A stretch of DNA of 17,631 nt. Origin: Chromatiales bacterium (GTDB lineage Bacteria > Pseudomonadota > Gammaproteobacteria > SZUA-152). The notes below the pieces were generated by a model. That model was given only the letters and a program-made list of their open reading frames with translations, was not told the DNA's origin and did no database searches. Below are positions 1 to 6,807 of this stretch, piece by piece. Numbering within the stretch: position 1 is the first letter of the stretch; each line of letters starts with the position of its first letter. The position numbers and the translations under genes were made by a program. The DNA lies in the NCBI GenBank assembly GCA_026999335.1, contig JALTPW010000890.1, forward strand, positions 1 to 17,631, in the 5' to 3' direction.

Positions 1-120
1 AAAGGGGGCGGGCTTTCATGGGGGAATCCGGTGAGAGAAGGGTGGGTACCGTCTACCGATTGTGCCTTAATCCCATGCCGTGATGGTGGGCAGTGCCCAC
101 ACATAACCGCTCCAGAGCGA

Positions 121-147
121 TTGATATTCCAGCGGTTAACCCCAACT
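121..147 (+). promoter_or_regulatory. Possible sigma-32 heat-shock promoter of hsp20
   Basis: TTGATA at 121-126 and CCCCAACT at 140-147 are separated by 13 bp and lie about 67 bp before the Hsp20 start. The known RpoH consensus is TTGAAA, then a spacer of about 11-16 bp, then CCCCATNT. The CCCC core and spacing fit; the other positions are partly off consensus. A small heat shock protein downstream makes the reading plausible, but it rests on eye matching only. Confidence 0.35.
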
Positions 148-202
148 ATCAGAATAGCACGGGCAATGTGTGGTTTGCCCCCCAATAAGAAACCGCGAAA
201 AT

Positions 203-207
203 GGAGG
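203..207 (+). promoter_or_regulatory. Shine-Dalgarno that sets the hsp20 start
   Basis: GGAGG at 203-207 is 6 nt before the ATG at 214 and only 3 nt before the ATG at 211. It favours 214 and argues against an in-frame start at position 31, which would add about 60 residues unlike the Hsp20 family. Confidence 0.7.
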
Positions 208-213
208 TGGATG

Positions 214-714
214 ATGGCAATACTGAACCCGATCAAACAGCGTACTGCGAACGTCCTCGACAATGTGGCCGAGGGCTGGAGCCGTCTGTGGGACAAGGCC
301 CGCACTGCGGTGACCCGCTTTACGCCAAAAAAACGCGAGGATGACTTGCAGACGCAGGGCAGTGAATGGCTGCCGGCGACGCCTGGCTGGAGTGTGCTCG
401 GGGCTGAAATCAAGGAGACCGGCAAGGAGATTGTGGTACGTCTTGAGGCGCCGGGCATGGAGGCGGACGACTTCGATATTCAGGTTATCGACGATAGTCT
501 GCTGATTCGCGGCGAAAAGCACTGGCAGCGCAGCGATACGAAAGGCCGTTATCATCTGCTGGAATGCGCCTATGGCGAGTTCGAGCGCGCTATTCCCCTG
601 CCCAGGCCCGTGGATGACGGCCATGCCAAGGCCAAATACCGGCGTGGCGTGCTGACCGTTACGTTGCCGATCACCAAGGCCTATCAGGCGCGCCGTATCG
701 ACATTGCCCGTTAG
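214..714 (+). CDS. Hsp20 / alpha-crystallin family small heat shock protein
   Basis: A 166-residue ATP-independent holdase chaperone that would bind unfolding proteins in the cytoplasm and keep them soluble for Hsp70/ClpB. The alpha-crystallin domain runs from about residue 57 to 166. It contains the strand LEAPGMEADDF (77-87), the IRGEKH turn (98-103), the family-typical YGEFERAIPLP (120-130) and the signature GVLTVTLP (145-152). The first 50 residues are a variable, partly amphipathic N-terminal arm, as usual. The C-terminus ends shortly after the domain with no clear I-X-I/V anchoring motif. Total length is normal for bacterial Hsp20. The start at 214 was chosen from the GGAGG at 203-207. 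A sigma-32-like promoter lies upstream and a strong hairpin repeat 20 bp downstream of the stop. Family assignment is firm; the specific client or stress is unknown. Confidence 0.9.
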   Translation: MAILNPIKQRTANVLDNVAEGWSRLWDKARTAVTRFTPKKREDDLQTQGSEWLPATPGWSVLGAEIKETGKEIVVRLEAPGMEADDFDIQVIDDSLLIRGEKHWQRSDTKGRYHLLECAYGEFERAIPLPRPVDDGHAKAKYRRGVLTVTLPITKAYQARRIDIAR

Positions 715-732
715 CGTAGCAAATCTTCCATC

Positions 733-881
733 CGTGCGCACGGCGCACGCTACGGGCAGGTGTAGTGTGCGCCATGCGCACAAGATGGATGTTTCATTTC
801 TCCATTGGTGCGGCGAATAAGGAAGCTAACGGGTTACCACAGAGATATGGAAAACACAGGGAATGTATCGTTGGAAGAAAT
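733..881 (+). repeat. Long direct repeat, copy 1
   Basis: This stretch of about 150 bp recurs at 941-1088 with few differences. Both copies start with a GTGCGCAC hairpin and continue through a shared core containing CATTTCTCCATTGGTGCGGC, a 'ccacagagata' segment and 'atgtatcgttggaagaaat'. The whole gap 715-1258 shows no convincing gene: short frames across it are repeat-derived. Confidence 0.85.
734..781 (+). repeat. GTGCGCAC hairpin, unit A
   Basis: The left arm 734-753 and right arm 762-781 are near-perfect inverted repeats of 20 nt, with one mismatch and one G-U wobble and an 8-nt loop. The hairpin begins 20 bp after the hsp20 stop and could stabilise or end that transcript. No T tract follows, so it is not a classical intrinsic terminator. 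Confidence 0.85.
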
Positions 882-940
882 ACTGAAGTAAGCCACGGAT
901 AAGTACCATTTCTTCCGTCAATGGACGGTTTCAGTACTGT

Positions 941-1088
941 CGTGCGCACAGCGCACGCTACGGCAGATGTAGTGTGCGCTGTGCGCACAAGATGGGTGTT
1001 TCATTTCTCCATTGGTGCGGCGAATAAGGAAGCTAACGGGTTACCACAGAGATACGGAGAACGCAGAGAATGTATCGTTGGAAGAAAT
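941..1088 (+). repeat. Long direct repeat, copy 2
   Basis: Second copy of the unit of about 150 bp at 733-881, offset by about 207 bp. The two copies differ by scattered substitutions and a 1-nt indel, so the duplication is not brand new. It is followed by a lone right arm of the same hairpin family at 1105-1124. Confidence 0.85.
942..988 (+). repeat. GTGCGCAC hairpin, unit B
   Basis: The left arm 942-961 and right arm 969-988 pair over 20 bp with a single G-U wobble and a 7-nt loop. Compared with unit A, the ninth pair changes from G-C to A-T with both arms altered, a compensatory change. Confidence 0.85.
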
Positions 1089-1104
1089 GCCGAGGGAAGC
1101 AGAT

Positions 1105-1124
1105 GTAGTGTGCACCATGCGCAC
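1105..1124 (+). repeat. GTGCGCAC family, lone right arm
   Basis: GTAGTGTGCACCATGCGCAC matches the right arms at 762-781 and 969-988 with one or a few changes. No left arm lies nearby, so this looks like a truncated third copy. Confidence 0.75.
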
Positions 1125-1258
1125 AAATGGATATCCTATTTCCCTGTGAGCTTTGTGTCCTGGTGATGAACTGAATGGCCACATAGAAAGTAGACAGTAG
1201 GGTAGAACAGGGCGGCCCCGGCGGCGGGGTGATCAAACAACAAACAGAGCCGGCACGA

Positions 1259-2563
1259 ATGTCTACCGAAGCGAATGGCAAATTGAACCTCAAGCAGGTC
1301 ATCGCCATGGGTGTGGGCGGCATGGTGGGTGGGGGCATTTTTTCCGTGCTCGGTCTGGCCATGGTGCAGGCGGGCCATGCCGCACCCATCGCCTTTGCCT
1401 TCGGTGGTGTGATCGCCCTGCTGACCGGCTGGTCCTATGCACGCCTGGGGCTGACCTATCGCTCGGACGGTGGCAGTTTCACCTATCTGGAGCAGGCTTT
1501 CACCCATCCCACCGTCGCCGGTATCGGCGGCTGGCTGTTGCTGGCGGGCTACATCGGTACCATGGGCCTGTATGCCTTCACCTTCGGCATCTACGGTTCC
1601 GCCATGCTGGGCAGTACTGCCAATCCCGCCATGCAGCACCTGCTGGCATCCTTCATTCTGTTGCTGTTTCTCGGCATCAATCTCTATGGCGTGCGCGAAA
1701 CCGGCAATACCGAGCTGCTCATCGTTACCGCCAAGGTGCTTATCCTGTTGCTGTTTGCCGCCATTGGGCTGACCTACATCAAAGAGGATTATGTATTGCC
1801 GGTATTCGATCAGGGCATTGGCGGGGTCTTGATGGCGACGGCATTGATCTTCGTCGCCTACGAGGGTTTTGAGTTGATTCCCAATGCCGTCAACGAAATG
1901 CAGGATCCGCAGCGCAACCTCGCGCGCGGCATCCTGTGGTCCATCCTTATCACGATGTTCATCTATATCACCGTGTCGTTGGTGGCGGTGGGCAATCTGC
2001 TGCCGGAAGAGGTCGTCCGCTACAAAGAATACGCACTGGCCGAGGCCGCCCGGCCTTTTTTGGGGCAGGCTGGTTTTTTGCTCATCGGCCTGGCAGCGCT
2101 GTTTTCCACCGCCTCGGCGATCAACGCCACCCTGTTCGGCACCGCCCGTCTGGGCAGTGAAATGGCTCGTAGCCAAGCCCTGCCGAGGGTGTTTGGTTTT
2201 CGCCGCCGGCAGAACGGCATTCCCTGGGCGAGCCTGGTCATCGTTACTGCCGTGACCCTGGTGTTCGTCAACAGCAGCGATCTGACCATGATCTCTTCCT
2301 TCGCCAGCGCCACTTTTCTGCTGATCTTCGCCGCCATCAATCTTTCCGCCTGGCGGCTGCGCAAGATCATTGATATCCGTGCATCCGCACCCATGACAGG
2401 GTTGATACTGTCGCTGGTTTCACTGGGCGTGTTGTTGGTCTATCTGTGGCAGTCTCGGCCTGCTGTTTTCTATACGATACTGGTTATATATGCAGTAGTT
2501 GTGATAGCCGAGATCCTCTTCAGCCAGCGACGCTGGCTGTTTTCCGACAGGGGGCAATCATGA
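1259..2563 (+). CDS. APC-superfamily amino acid permease
   Basis: An inner-membrane secondary transporter of 434 residues, expected to carry amino acids or related compounds by proton symport or antiport; the substrate cannot be read from sequence. About 12 hydrophobic segments are visible. The first carries the glycine-rich helix-breaking motif GVGGMVGGGIFSVLG, typical of APC transporters. A later one has the family pattern FVAYEGFELIPNAVNEM, followed by the loop DPQRN. The length is usual for the family. The start is uncertain: a GTG at 1229 in the same frame would add 10 residues but has no Shine-Dalgarno at proper distance, so the ATG at 1259 (MSTEANGK) is preferred. The stop overlaps the ATG of the proton-pump gene (ATGA at 2560-2563), so the two are probably translated as a pair. 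Upstream is only repeat DNA. Confidence 0.88.
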   Translation: MSTEANGKLNLKQVIAMGVGGMVGGGIFSVLGLAMVQAGHAAPIAFAFGGVIALLTGWSYARLGLTYRSDGGSFTYLEQAFTHPTVAGIGGWLLLAGYIGTMGLYAFTFGIYGSAMLGSTANPAMQHLLASFILLLFLGINLYGVRETGNTELLIVTAKVLILLLFAAIGLTYIKEDYVLPVFDQGIGGVLMATALIFVAYEGFELIPNAVNEMQDPQRNLARGILWSILITMFIYITVSLVAVGNLLPEEVVRYKEYALAEAARPFLGQAGFLLIGLAALFSTASAINATLFGTARLGSEMARSQALPRVFGFRRRQNGIPWASLVIVTAVTLVFVNSSDLTMISSFASATFLLIFAAINLSAWRLRKIIDIRASAPMTGLILSLVSLGVLLVYLWQSRPAVFYTILVIYAVVVIAEILFSQRRWLFSDRGQS

Positions 2564-5172
2564 GACTCAATCAGCCGACGGATGATTACGCCCAACAGGT
2601 CGTTGCAGAGACGTTGGCTCAGTTGCAGGTGGATGCCGAGTCCGGCCTCACCGAAGCCGAGGCCACGGCGCGCCGGGCACAGTATGGTTACAATGAAATC
2701 GAGGAGCGTGAAGAGCCACTCTGGCACCGTATCTTGCGCCGCTTCTGGGGGCCGATTCCGTGGATGATCGAGGTGGCGGCGTTGCTGTCCGCCATGGTGC
2801 AAAAATGGGAAGACTTCGCCATTATCAGCGTCATGCTGTTGGTCAACGCGTCGCTGGATTTTTTTCAGGAACATCGTGCGCTGAATGCCCTCAAGGCCCT
2901 CAAACAGCGTCTCGCCATCCAGGTCATCGTACTGCGTGATGGTCAATTTACCACCCTGCCGGCGCGCGACCTGGTGCCCGGAGATATCGTCAAACTAAAA
3001 ATAGGTGACATCGTACCCGGTGACATGCAGTTGCTGACGGGTGACTACCTGCTCGTCGATCAGTCGGCTCTCACCGGTGAATCCCTGCCGGTGAGCAAAA
3101 AACTCAACGAGGTCGCTTATGCCAATACCATCGTCAAACAGGGTGAGATGCTGGGCGTGGTGGTGAACACGGGCATGCGCACCAATTTTTCCAGCGTGGT
3201 GTCACTGGTGGCCAAGGCGCAGCTTGAAGAGCGCAGCCATTTCCAAAAAATGGTCATCCAGATCGGCAATTTTCTCATTCTTCTGACCCTGGTTCTGGTG
3301 ATGCTTATCGTGCTGGTATCGCTGTTTCGCCACGAACCGTTTCTGGAAATCGCCCGCTTTGCCCTGGTGTTGACGGTAGCCGCGATCCCCGTCGCGCTGC
3401 CCGCTGTGCTTTCCCTGACCATGGCCGTCGGCGCCATGAATCTGGCCCGCAAGCAGGCCATCGTGTCGCGGCTCACCGCCATCGAAGAATTGGCCGGTGT
3501 CGATATTTTTTGCAGTGACAAAACAGGCACCCTGACCAAAAACGAAATGCGCGTGGCCGATCCCGTGGTGTTGCATGGCCACAGCGAGGAGGAATTATTC
3601 ACCTTTGCCGTGCTGGCCTCACGGCTGGAAAATAATGATCCCATCGAACTGCCGCTGTTTCACTACATCGATGAGCATTTTCCGCAGTTGCCATTGCAGG
3701 ACTATCGGCAACGGGAATTCGTGCCCTTCGATCCAATTCGCAAGCGCACCGAAGCCACTATCACACAGGGTGAAGGACAGTTTCAGGTCGTTAAGGGAGC
3801 GGCGCAGGTGCTTATCGAAATGGCCGCACTGGATGAGGTGATGGCCTTCGATCTGAACAAGACCGTCGAGCTGCTGGGATCCAAGGGCTATCGCACCCTG
3901 GCCGTTGGTCGCCGCGACAAGGACGATCAGAAACTGCAACTGGTCGGCCTGATCCCTCTCTATGATCCACCGCGTGAAGACTCACGTCAGGTCATCGAGG
4001 AAATGAAACGCTACGGAGTGCGGGTGAAGATGATCACCGGCGACAACGCCGCCATCGCCAAGGAGATCGGCCGGTTGCTGGGACTGGAGCAGCGCACCAT
4101 TCGTTCGGTGCAATTGTCCGGCACCACATCCAATGAGTTACTGGCCCTGTCAGAGGCGCTGGCCGCCGCCATCTACCGGCGCCTGAAGGGTGAAACGGTC
4201 ACCACTGGCGAGGCGAAACGGTTTGCCCACGAAGTCATGTCAGAAGTGCAGTCACTGTATGACACGCGCCTGCTGGAGCGGGAATTCGTGCACACCCACG
4301 AGTCGGCCATCGTCGCCATGATCGAGGAGGTGGATATTTTTGCCGAGGTGGTGCCGGAGGACAAATACCGTATCGTCGATACCTTGCAAAAGGGCGATCA
4401 CATTGTCGCCATGACCGGTGATGGTGTCAACGATGCACCGGCGTTGAAAAAGGCCGACTGCGGTTTCGCCGTCTCCAACGCCACCGATGCCGCACGCGCT
4501 GCGGCTGATATCATTCTTACCGCGCCCGGCCTGTCGGTCATCAACAGTGCGGTGAAACAGGCACGCATCACTTTTGCGCGCATGAAGAGCTATGCCACCT
4601 TCCGCATCGCGGAAACCATTCGCATCATCCTCTTCATGACCCTGTCCATCATCGTCTTCGACTTCTACCCCATCACTGCGCTGATGATCATCCTGCTGGC
4701 GCTGCTCAACGATATCCCGATTCTCGCCATCGCCTACGACAATACCAGGATTCATCAGTCGCCAGTGCGCTGGAACATGCGTGAGCTGCTGACCGTCTCC
4801 AGTGTGCTGGGCATTACCGGTGTGGTGTCGTCCTTCATCCTGTTTTTTATCCTGCAGGAAAAAGGCATGGACGAAGAGGTGATTCGCACGCTGCTGTTTC
4901 TCAAACTGATCATCGCCGGCCACAGCACGCTCTATATCACGCGCGCGGAGGGTTGGTTCTGGCAACGGCCCTGGCCCTCGCCGCTGCTGTTCTGGGCCAC
5001 TTTTGGCACCGAGATATTCGGCACCCTGATCGCCGTCTACGGCATCTTTATCACCGCCATTGGCTGGGAATATGCACTGTGGATCTGGGCCTATGCGCTG
5101 GCCTGGTTCCTTATCAATGATGCCGTGAAGGTATGGACATATCGCTTGCTGAGACGGGAGGGGATTGCCTGA
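2560..5172 (+). CDS. P3A-type plasma-membrane proton-exporting P-type ATPase
   Basis: An 870-residue ATP-driven cation pump of the inner membrane, by family an H+ exporter. The actuator motif is TGES (172-175), the phosphorylated Asp is D320 in CSDKTGTLTKNE, followed by MITGDN, and the hinge is GDGVNDAP (from G620). P3A hallmarks are FWGPIPWMIE at the start of the first membrane helix and PVALPAVLSLTMAVGA in the fourth. The sixth has LLNDIPILAIAYDN, whose D718 aligns with the proton-binding Asp of plant and fungal H+-ATPases. The C-terminus ends soon after the last helix, so the eukaryotic autoinhibitory domain is absent. Between about residues 512 and 593 the P domain has a longer, helix-rich insertion than I expect from the plant enzyme. 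The start at 2560 overlaps the permease stop, with AGGGGG just upstream. An in-frame ATG at 2446 lies inside the permease gene and was rejected. Confidence 0.93.
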   Translation: MRLNQPTDDYAQQVVAETLAQLQVDAESGLTEAEATARRAQYGYNEIEEREEPLWHRILRRFWGPIPWMIEVAALLSAMVQKWEDFAIISVMLLVNASLDFFQEHRALNALKALKQRLAIQVIVLRDGQFTTLPARDLVPGDIVKLKIGDIVPGDMQLLTGDYLLVDQSALTGESLPVSKKLNEVAYANTIVKQGEMLGVVVNTGMRTNFSSVVSLVAKAQLEERSHFQKMVIQIGNFLILLTLVLVMLIVLVSLFRHEPFLEIARFALVLTVAAIPVALPAVLSLTMAVGAMNLARKQAIVSRLTAIEELAGVDIFCSDKTGTLTKNEMRVADPVVLHGHSEEELFTFAVLASRLENNDPIELPLFHYIDEHFPQLPLQDYRQREFVPFDPIRKRTEATITQGEGQFQVVKGAAQVLIEMAALDEVMAFDLNKTVELLGSKGYRTLAVGRRDKDDQKLQLVGLIPLYDPPREDSRQVIEEMKRYGVRVKMITGDNAAIAKEIGRLLGLEQRTIRSVQLSGTTSNELLALSEALAAAIYRRLKGETVTTGEAKRFAHEVMSEVQSLYDTRLLEREFVHTHESAIVAMIEEVDIFAEVVPEDKYRIVDTLQKGDHIVAMTGDGVNDAPALKKADCGFAVSNATDAARAAADIILTAPGLSVINSAVKQARITFARMKSYATFRIAETIRIILFMTLSIIVFDFYPITALMIILLALLNDIPILAIAYDNTRIHQSPVRWNMRELLTVSSVLGITGVVSSFILFFILQEKGMDEEVIRTLLFLKLIIAGHSTLYITRAEGWFWQRPWPSPLLFWATFGTEIFGTLIAVYGIFITAIGWEYALWIWAYALAWFLINDAVKVWTYRLLRREGIA

Positions 5173-5204
5173 GCCCGGTTTTTTACTGACAGACAGCGTA
5201 TCTG

Positions 5205-5232
5205 TTTACACCACAGAAAATACAAAAATATT
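5205..5232 (+). promoter_or_regulatory. Weak candidate promoter for the glycine-rich protein gene
   Basis: TTTACA (5205-5210) and AATATT (5227-5232) are separated by 16 bp in a locally A/T-rich stretch just before the gene at 5247. Each hexamer matches the sigma-70 consensus only partly. The gene could instead be read through from the ATPase gene 74 bp upstream. Confidence 0.3.
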
Positions 5233-5246
5233 TAAGAGATATCGTC

Positions 5247-5780
5247 ATGAATAGACACAACCATCATTTTGTCGCCGGTGTCTTCGGCAATGAGGATCGT
5301 GCCTTCACCGTAGTGAAAGACATGATCGAACACGACTTCCCCATGGATCAGGTGTCGGTGTTGCATCGTGCTGGCGGGCAGGGTGATGACGTGCTCGGCA
5401 TTGCCTACAGTGACGAAAAGGAGCGTTTCAAGGTCTGGGGAACGCAGGGTGCGCTGTGGGGTGCGCTGGGTGGACTACTGGCGGGAACGGCTGGTCTGGT
5501 GCTGTTACCCGGTGTTGGCCCGCTACTCATTGCCGGCCCCGTCGTCGATGCCATTGCTGGCGCGATTACCGGTGCCGGCCTGATGACTGGTGGTGCCGCT
5601 GTCACCCATGTCACCCTTGGTCTGCGACGCATGGGTATCCCGGAGGAATATCTCGAGACGCTGCACGACGCCATCATGGAGGGTAAGACCGTGCTCATTC
5701 TCAATAGCGGTGATGATAACCCCGAGGTCTGGCGGCAGAAGCTGGCATGGCAGGGCGCCGAGCCGGTGCTGGTGATGTAG
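5247..5780 (+). CDS. Glycine-rich membrane-associated protein, YflT/GSP17M-like
   Basis: A 177-residue protein of unproven function. Residues 8-50 read as a small alpha/beta unit (AGVFGNEDRAFTVVKDMIEH then VSVLHRAG) resembling the general stress protein 17M/YflT fold, in which a repeated pattern precedes an 'ISVL' strand. Residues 66-125 form a long Gly/Ala/Leu-rich hydrophobic stretch (GALGGLLAGTAGLVLLPGVG and onward) that could enter the membrane as a glycine-zipper hairpin. The C-terminal part (126-177) returns to a soluble alpha/beta pattern ending AEPVLVM. No signal peptide is seen. AAGAGA at 5234-5239 is a modest Shine-Dalgarno. The gene sits 74 bp after the proton pump and 33 bp before the TIR gene on the same strand, so it may be co-transcribed with either. 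The stress-protein resemblance is from memory of the family pattern and is moderate. Confidence 0.75.
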   Translation: MNRHNHHFVAGVFGNEDRAFTVVKDMIEHDFPMDQVSVLHRAGGQGDDVLGIAYSDEKERFKVWGTQGALWGALGGLLAGTAGLVLLPGVGPLLIAGPVVDAIAGAITGAGLMTGGAAVTHVTLGLRRMGIPEEYLETLHDAIMEGKTVLILNSGDDNPEVWRQKLAWQGAEPVLVM

Positions 5781-5801
5781 ATCCAGACGTTGTATGACAA
5801 C

Positions 5802-5806
5802 GGAGG
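5802..5806 (+). promoter_or_regulatory. Shine-Dalgarno that sets the TIR-protein start
   Basis: GGAGG at 5802-5806 is 7 nt before the ATG at 5814. An in-frame GTG at 5811 is closer and less likely. Confidence 0.7.
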
Positions 5807-5813
5807 ATAAGTG

Positions 5814-6494
5814 ATGGGTATATTCAGTCGAAAGAAACACAAGACAGCATCCATCCGGCGCATTTGGTACAGCCCGCCGCCGGGTGCACCCTGGTACTAT
5901 GGAACCTATGTATTGTTTGAAGCTAATGGGGAATACATCGAAGTCAAGCTCAACAAACGGCAAGCGAAGCGATTTGTGAAAGCGAACGGTGAAGGTGATA
6001 CGGGGCATCTTGTCTACAAGGGAAAAAGTCTCGTGTCATGGGAAAAAATATCAGTGGAAAGGCCGTTACGAGAGCGGAGTGATGTGAGCGTGTTTGTGTC
6101 GTATGCACACGAATGGTTTGATGATGCCGCCTACATTGCACAGGTTTTCGAGACACATGGGCTGAACGTATGGATTGATAGTGGAGAGCTGCGAACGGGG
6201 GACAAGCTTGGCAGCAGATTGCTGAGAGAAATTGAAAAGACGGATTATTTTGTGGCCTTGATTTCGCCAGAATACTTTGCTTCGCCTTGGTGTGTTCGCG
6301 AACTGGAAACTGCGGCGGCCAAAGAAAAGAAGATATTGCCCATCAAAATGTCTGAGGGAGATTTGCTGCTGCCTCCTCATATTCGCAGTCTATATAAGAA
6401 AAAACTGGGGGATCCTGTGTTCCTGGATATTCGTAGGCGAAACCCAACTGCCAAACTTGCTGAACTGGCGGAACAGATGCTAGATCGGCTGTGA
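5814..6494 (+). CDS. TIR-domain protein with unrecognised N-terminal domain
   Basis: A 226-residue, probably cytoplasmic protein. Residues about 90-226 are a TIR domain: strand A VSVFVSYAHEWFDD, the GLNVWIDSGELRTGDKLG segment, KTDYFVALISPEYFASPWC, and the helix CVRELETAA. E163 in that helix is at the position of the catalytic Glu of NAD-cleaving TIR enzymes, so NADase activity is possible. Bacterial TIR proteins commonly act in phage defence by NAD depletion or by making cyclic signals, but some have other roles. Residues 1-85 are rich in aromatic and basic residues and predicted strands (IRRIWYSPPPGAPWYYGTYV) and match no domain I know; they might be the sensor. Three 60-base lines of the gene have about 47 % GC against 55-60 % around, suggesting acquisition by transfer. 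No typical partner gene (argonaute, Thoeris ThsA, SIR2) is near; the glycine-rich gene 33 bp upstream is the only candidate partner. Confidence 0.88.
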   Translation: MGIFSRKKHKTASIRRIWYSPPPGAPWYYGTYVLFEANGEYIEVKLNKRQAKRFVKANGEGDTGHLVYKGKSLVSWEKISVERPLRERSDVSVFVSYAHEWFDDAAYIAQVFETHGLNVWIDSGELRTGDKLGSRLLREIEKTDYFVALISPEYFASPWCVRELETAAAKEKKILPIKMSEGDLLLPPHIRSLYKKKLGDPVFLDIRRRNPTAKLAELAEQMLDRL

Positions 6495-6510
6495 TTGCAT
6501 AGCAGGTAGG

Positions 6511-6533
6511 GTGGGCACGTTTTTTGTGCCCAC
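6511..6533 (+). repeat. GTGGGCAC hairpin with poly-T loop
   Basis: GTGGGCAC (6511-6518) and GTGCCCAC (6526-6533) form a perfect 8-bp stem around a 7-nt loop GTTTTTT. It lies 16 bp after the TIR stop and could terminate or stabilise that transcript, but the T run is in the loop, not after the stem. A related short palindrome (GTGGG/CCCAC) occurs at 85-99. The remainder of the gap up to the ribE promoter shows no gene. Confidence 0.7.
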
Positions 6534-6683
6534 GCGGAGTAGGTCGTAAAGAATCGCATGGCGTACGGCGCACCTCCGGAGGTTGTCTGTTTCCCTGTCA
6601 GTCCTCGACGCTCTGACGATAAGGCTGAATGACATCCAGGCAGGCCCGGGACTGGTTTGTCGGTGATGGTGTCCTGTACCACT

Positions 6684-6707
6684 CCCTGCACCGGAACCCT
6701 GCACCGG
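6684..6707 (+). repeat. Short tandem repeat CCCTGCACCGG
   Basis: CCCTGCACCGG occurs at 6684-6694 and again at 6697-6707 in the non-coding gap upstream of riboflavin synthase. No function is apparent. Confidence 0.7.
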
Positions 6708-6749
6708 GACGCCAGCTATCCATCATTTGCACCTTGTTGTCAGAGACGG

Positions 6750-6778
6750 CTGAAAGTCCACGGCTTTACTGATATATT
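6750..6778 (+). promoter_or_regulatory. Candidate sigma-70 promoter of the riboflavin operon
   Basis: CTGAAA (6750-6755) and TATATT (6773-6778) are spaced 17 bp apart and match the -35 and -10 consensus at 4 of 6 and 5 of 6 positions. Transcription would begin near 6785, leaving a very short leader before the GGAGG at 6793-6797. That leaves no room for an FMN riboswitch, and no such element is recognisable further upstream. Confidence 0.4.
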
Positions 6779-6807
6779 TGCCCCCCCTTAACGGAGGCAG
6801 ATCAAAC

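Noticed and set aside
733..1124. CRISPR array
   Set aside because: Units are hairpins within two 150-bp direct copies, not short repeats with regular unique spacers, and no cas gene is present.
921..1166. Open frame of 81 codons in the repeat region after hsp20
   Set aside because: It runs through the duplicated hairpin repeat, has no Shine-Dalgarno and the predicted protein is only a translation of the repeat.
1136..2176. Minus-strand open frame of 346 codons opposite the permease gene
   Set aside because: It is an antisense shadow: Gln/His/Gly-rich, no domain, and the plus strand encodes a clear 12-segment permease.
2446..2559. Upstream ATG giving a 38-residue extension of the P-type ATPase
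   Set aside because: It lies within the permease gene, encodes Cys/Ser-rich non-family sequence, and the ATG at 2560 has the AGGGGG Shine-Dalgarno and ATGA coupling.
6511..6533. Classical Rho-independent terminator after the TIR gene
   Set aside because: The stem is good but the T run is in the loop, with GCGGAGT following, so it was listed as a hairpin repeat only.
6495..6807. FMN riboswitch upstream of riboflavin synthase
   Set aside because: I looked for the conserved RFN core (AGGGCGGGG...CCCCACCGGCGG type) and found none on either strand.
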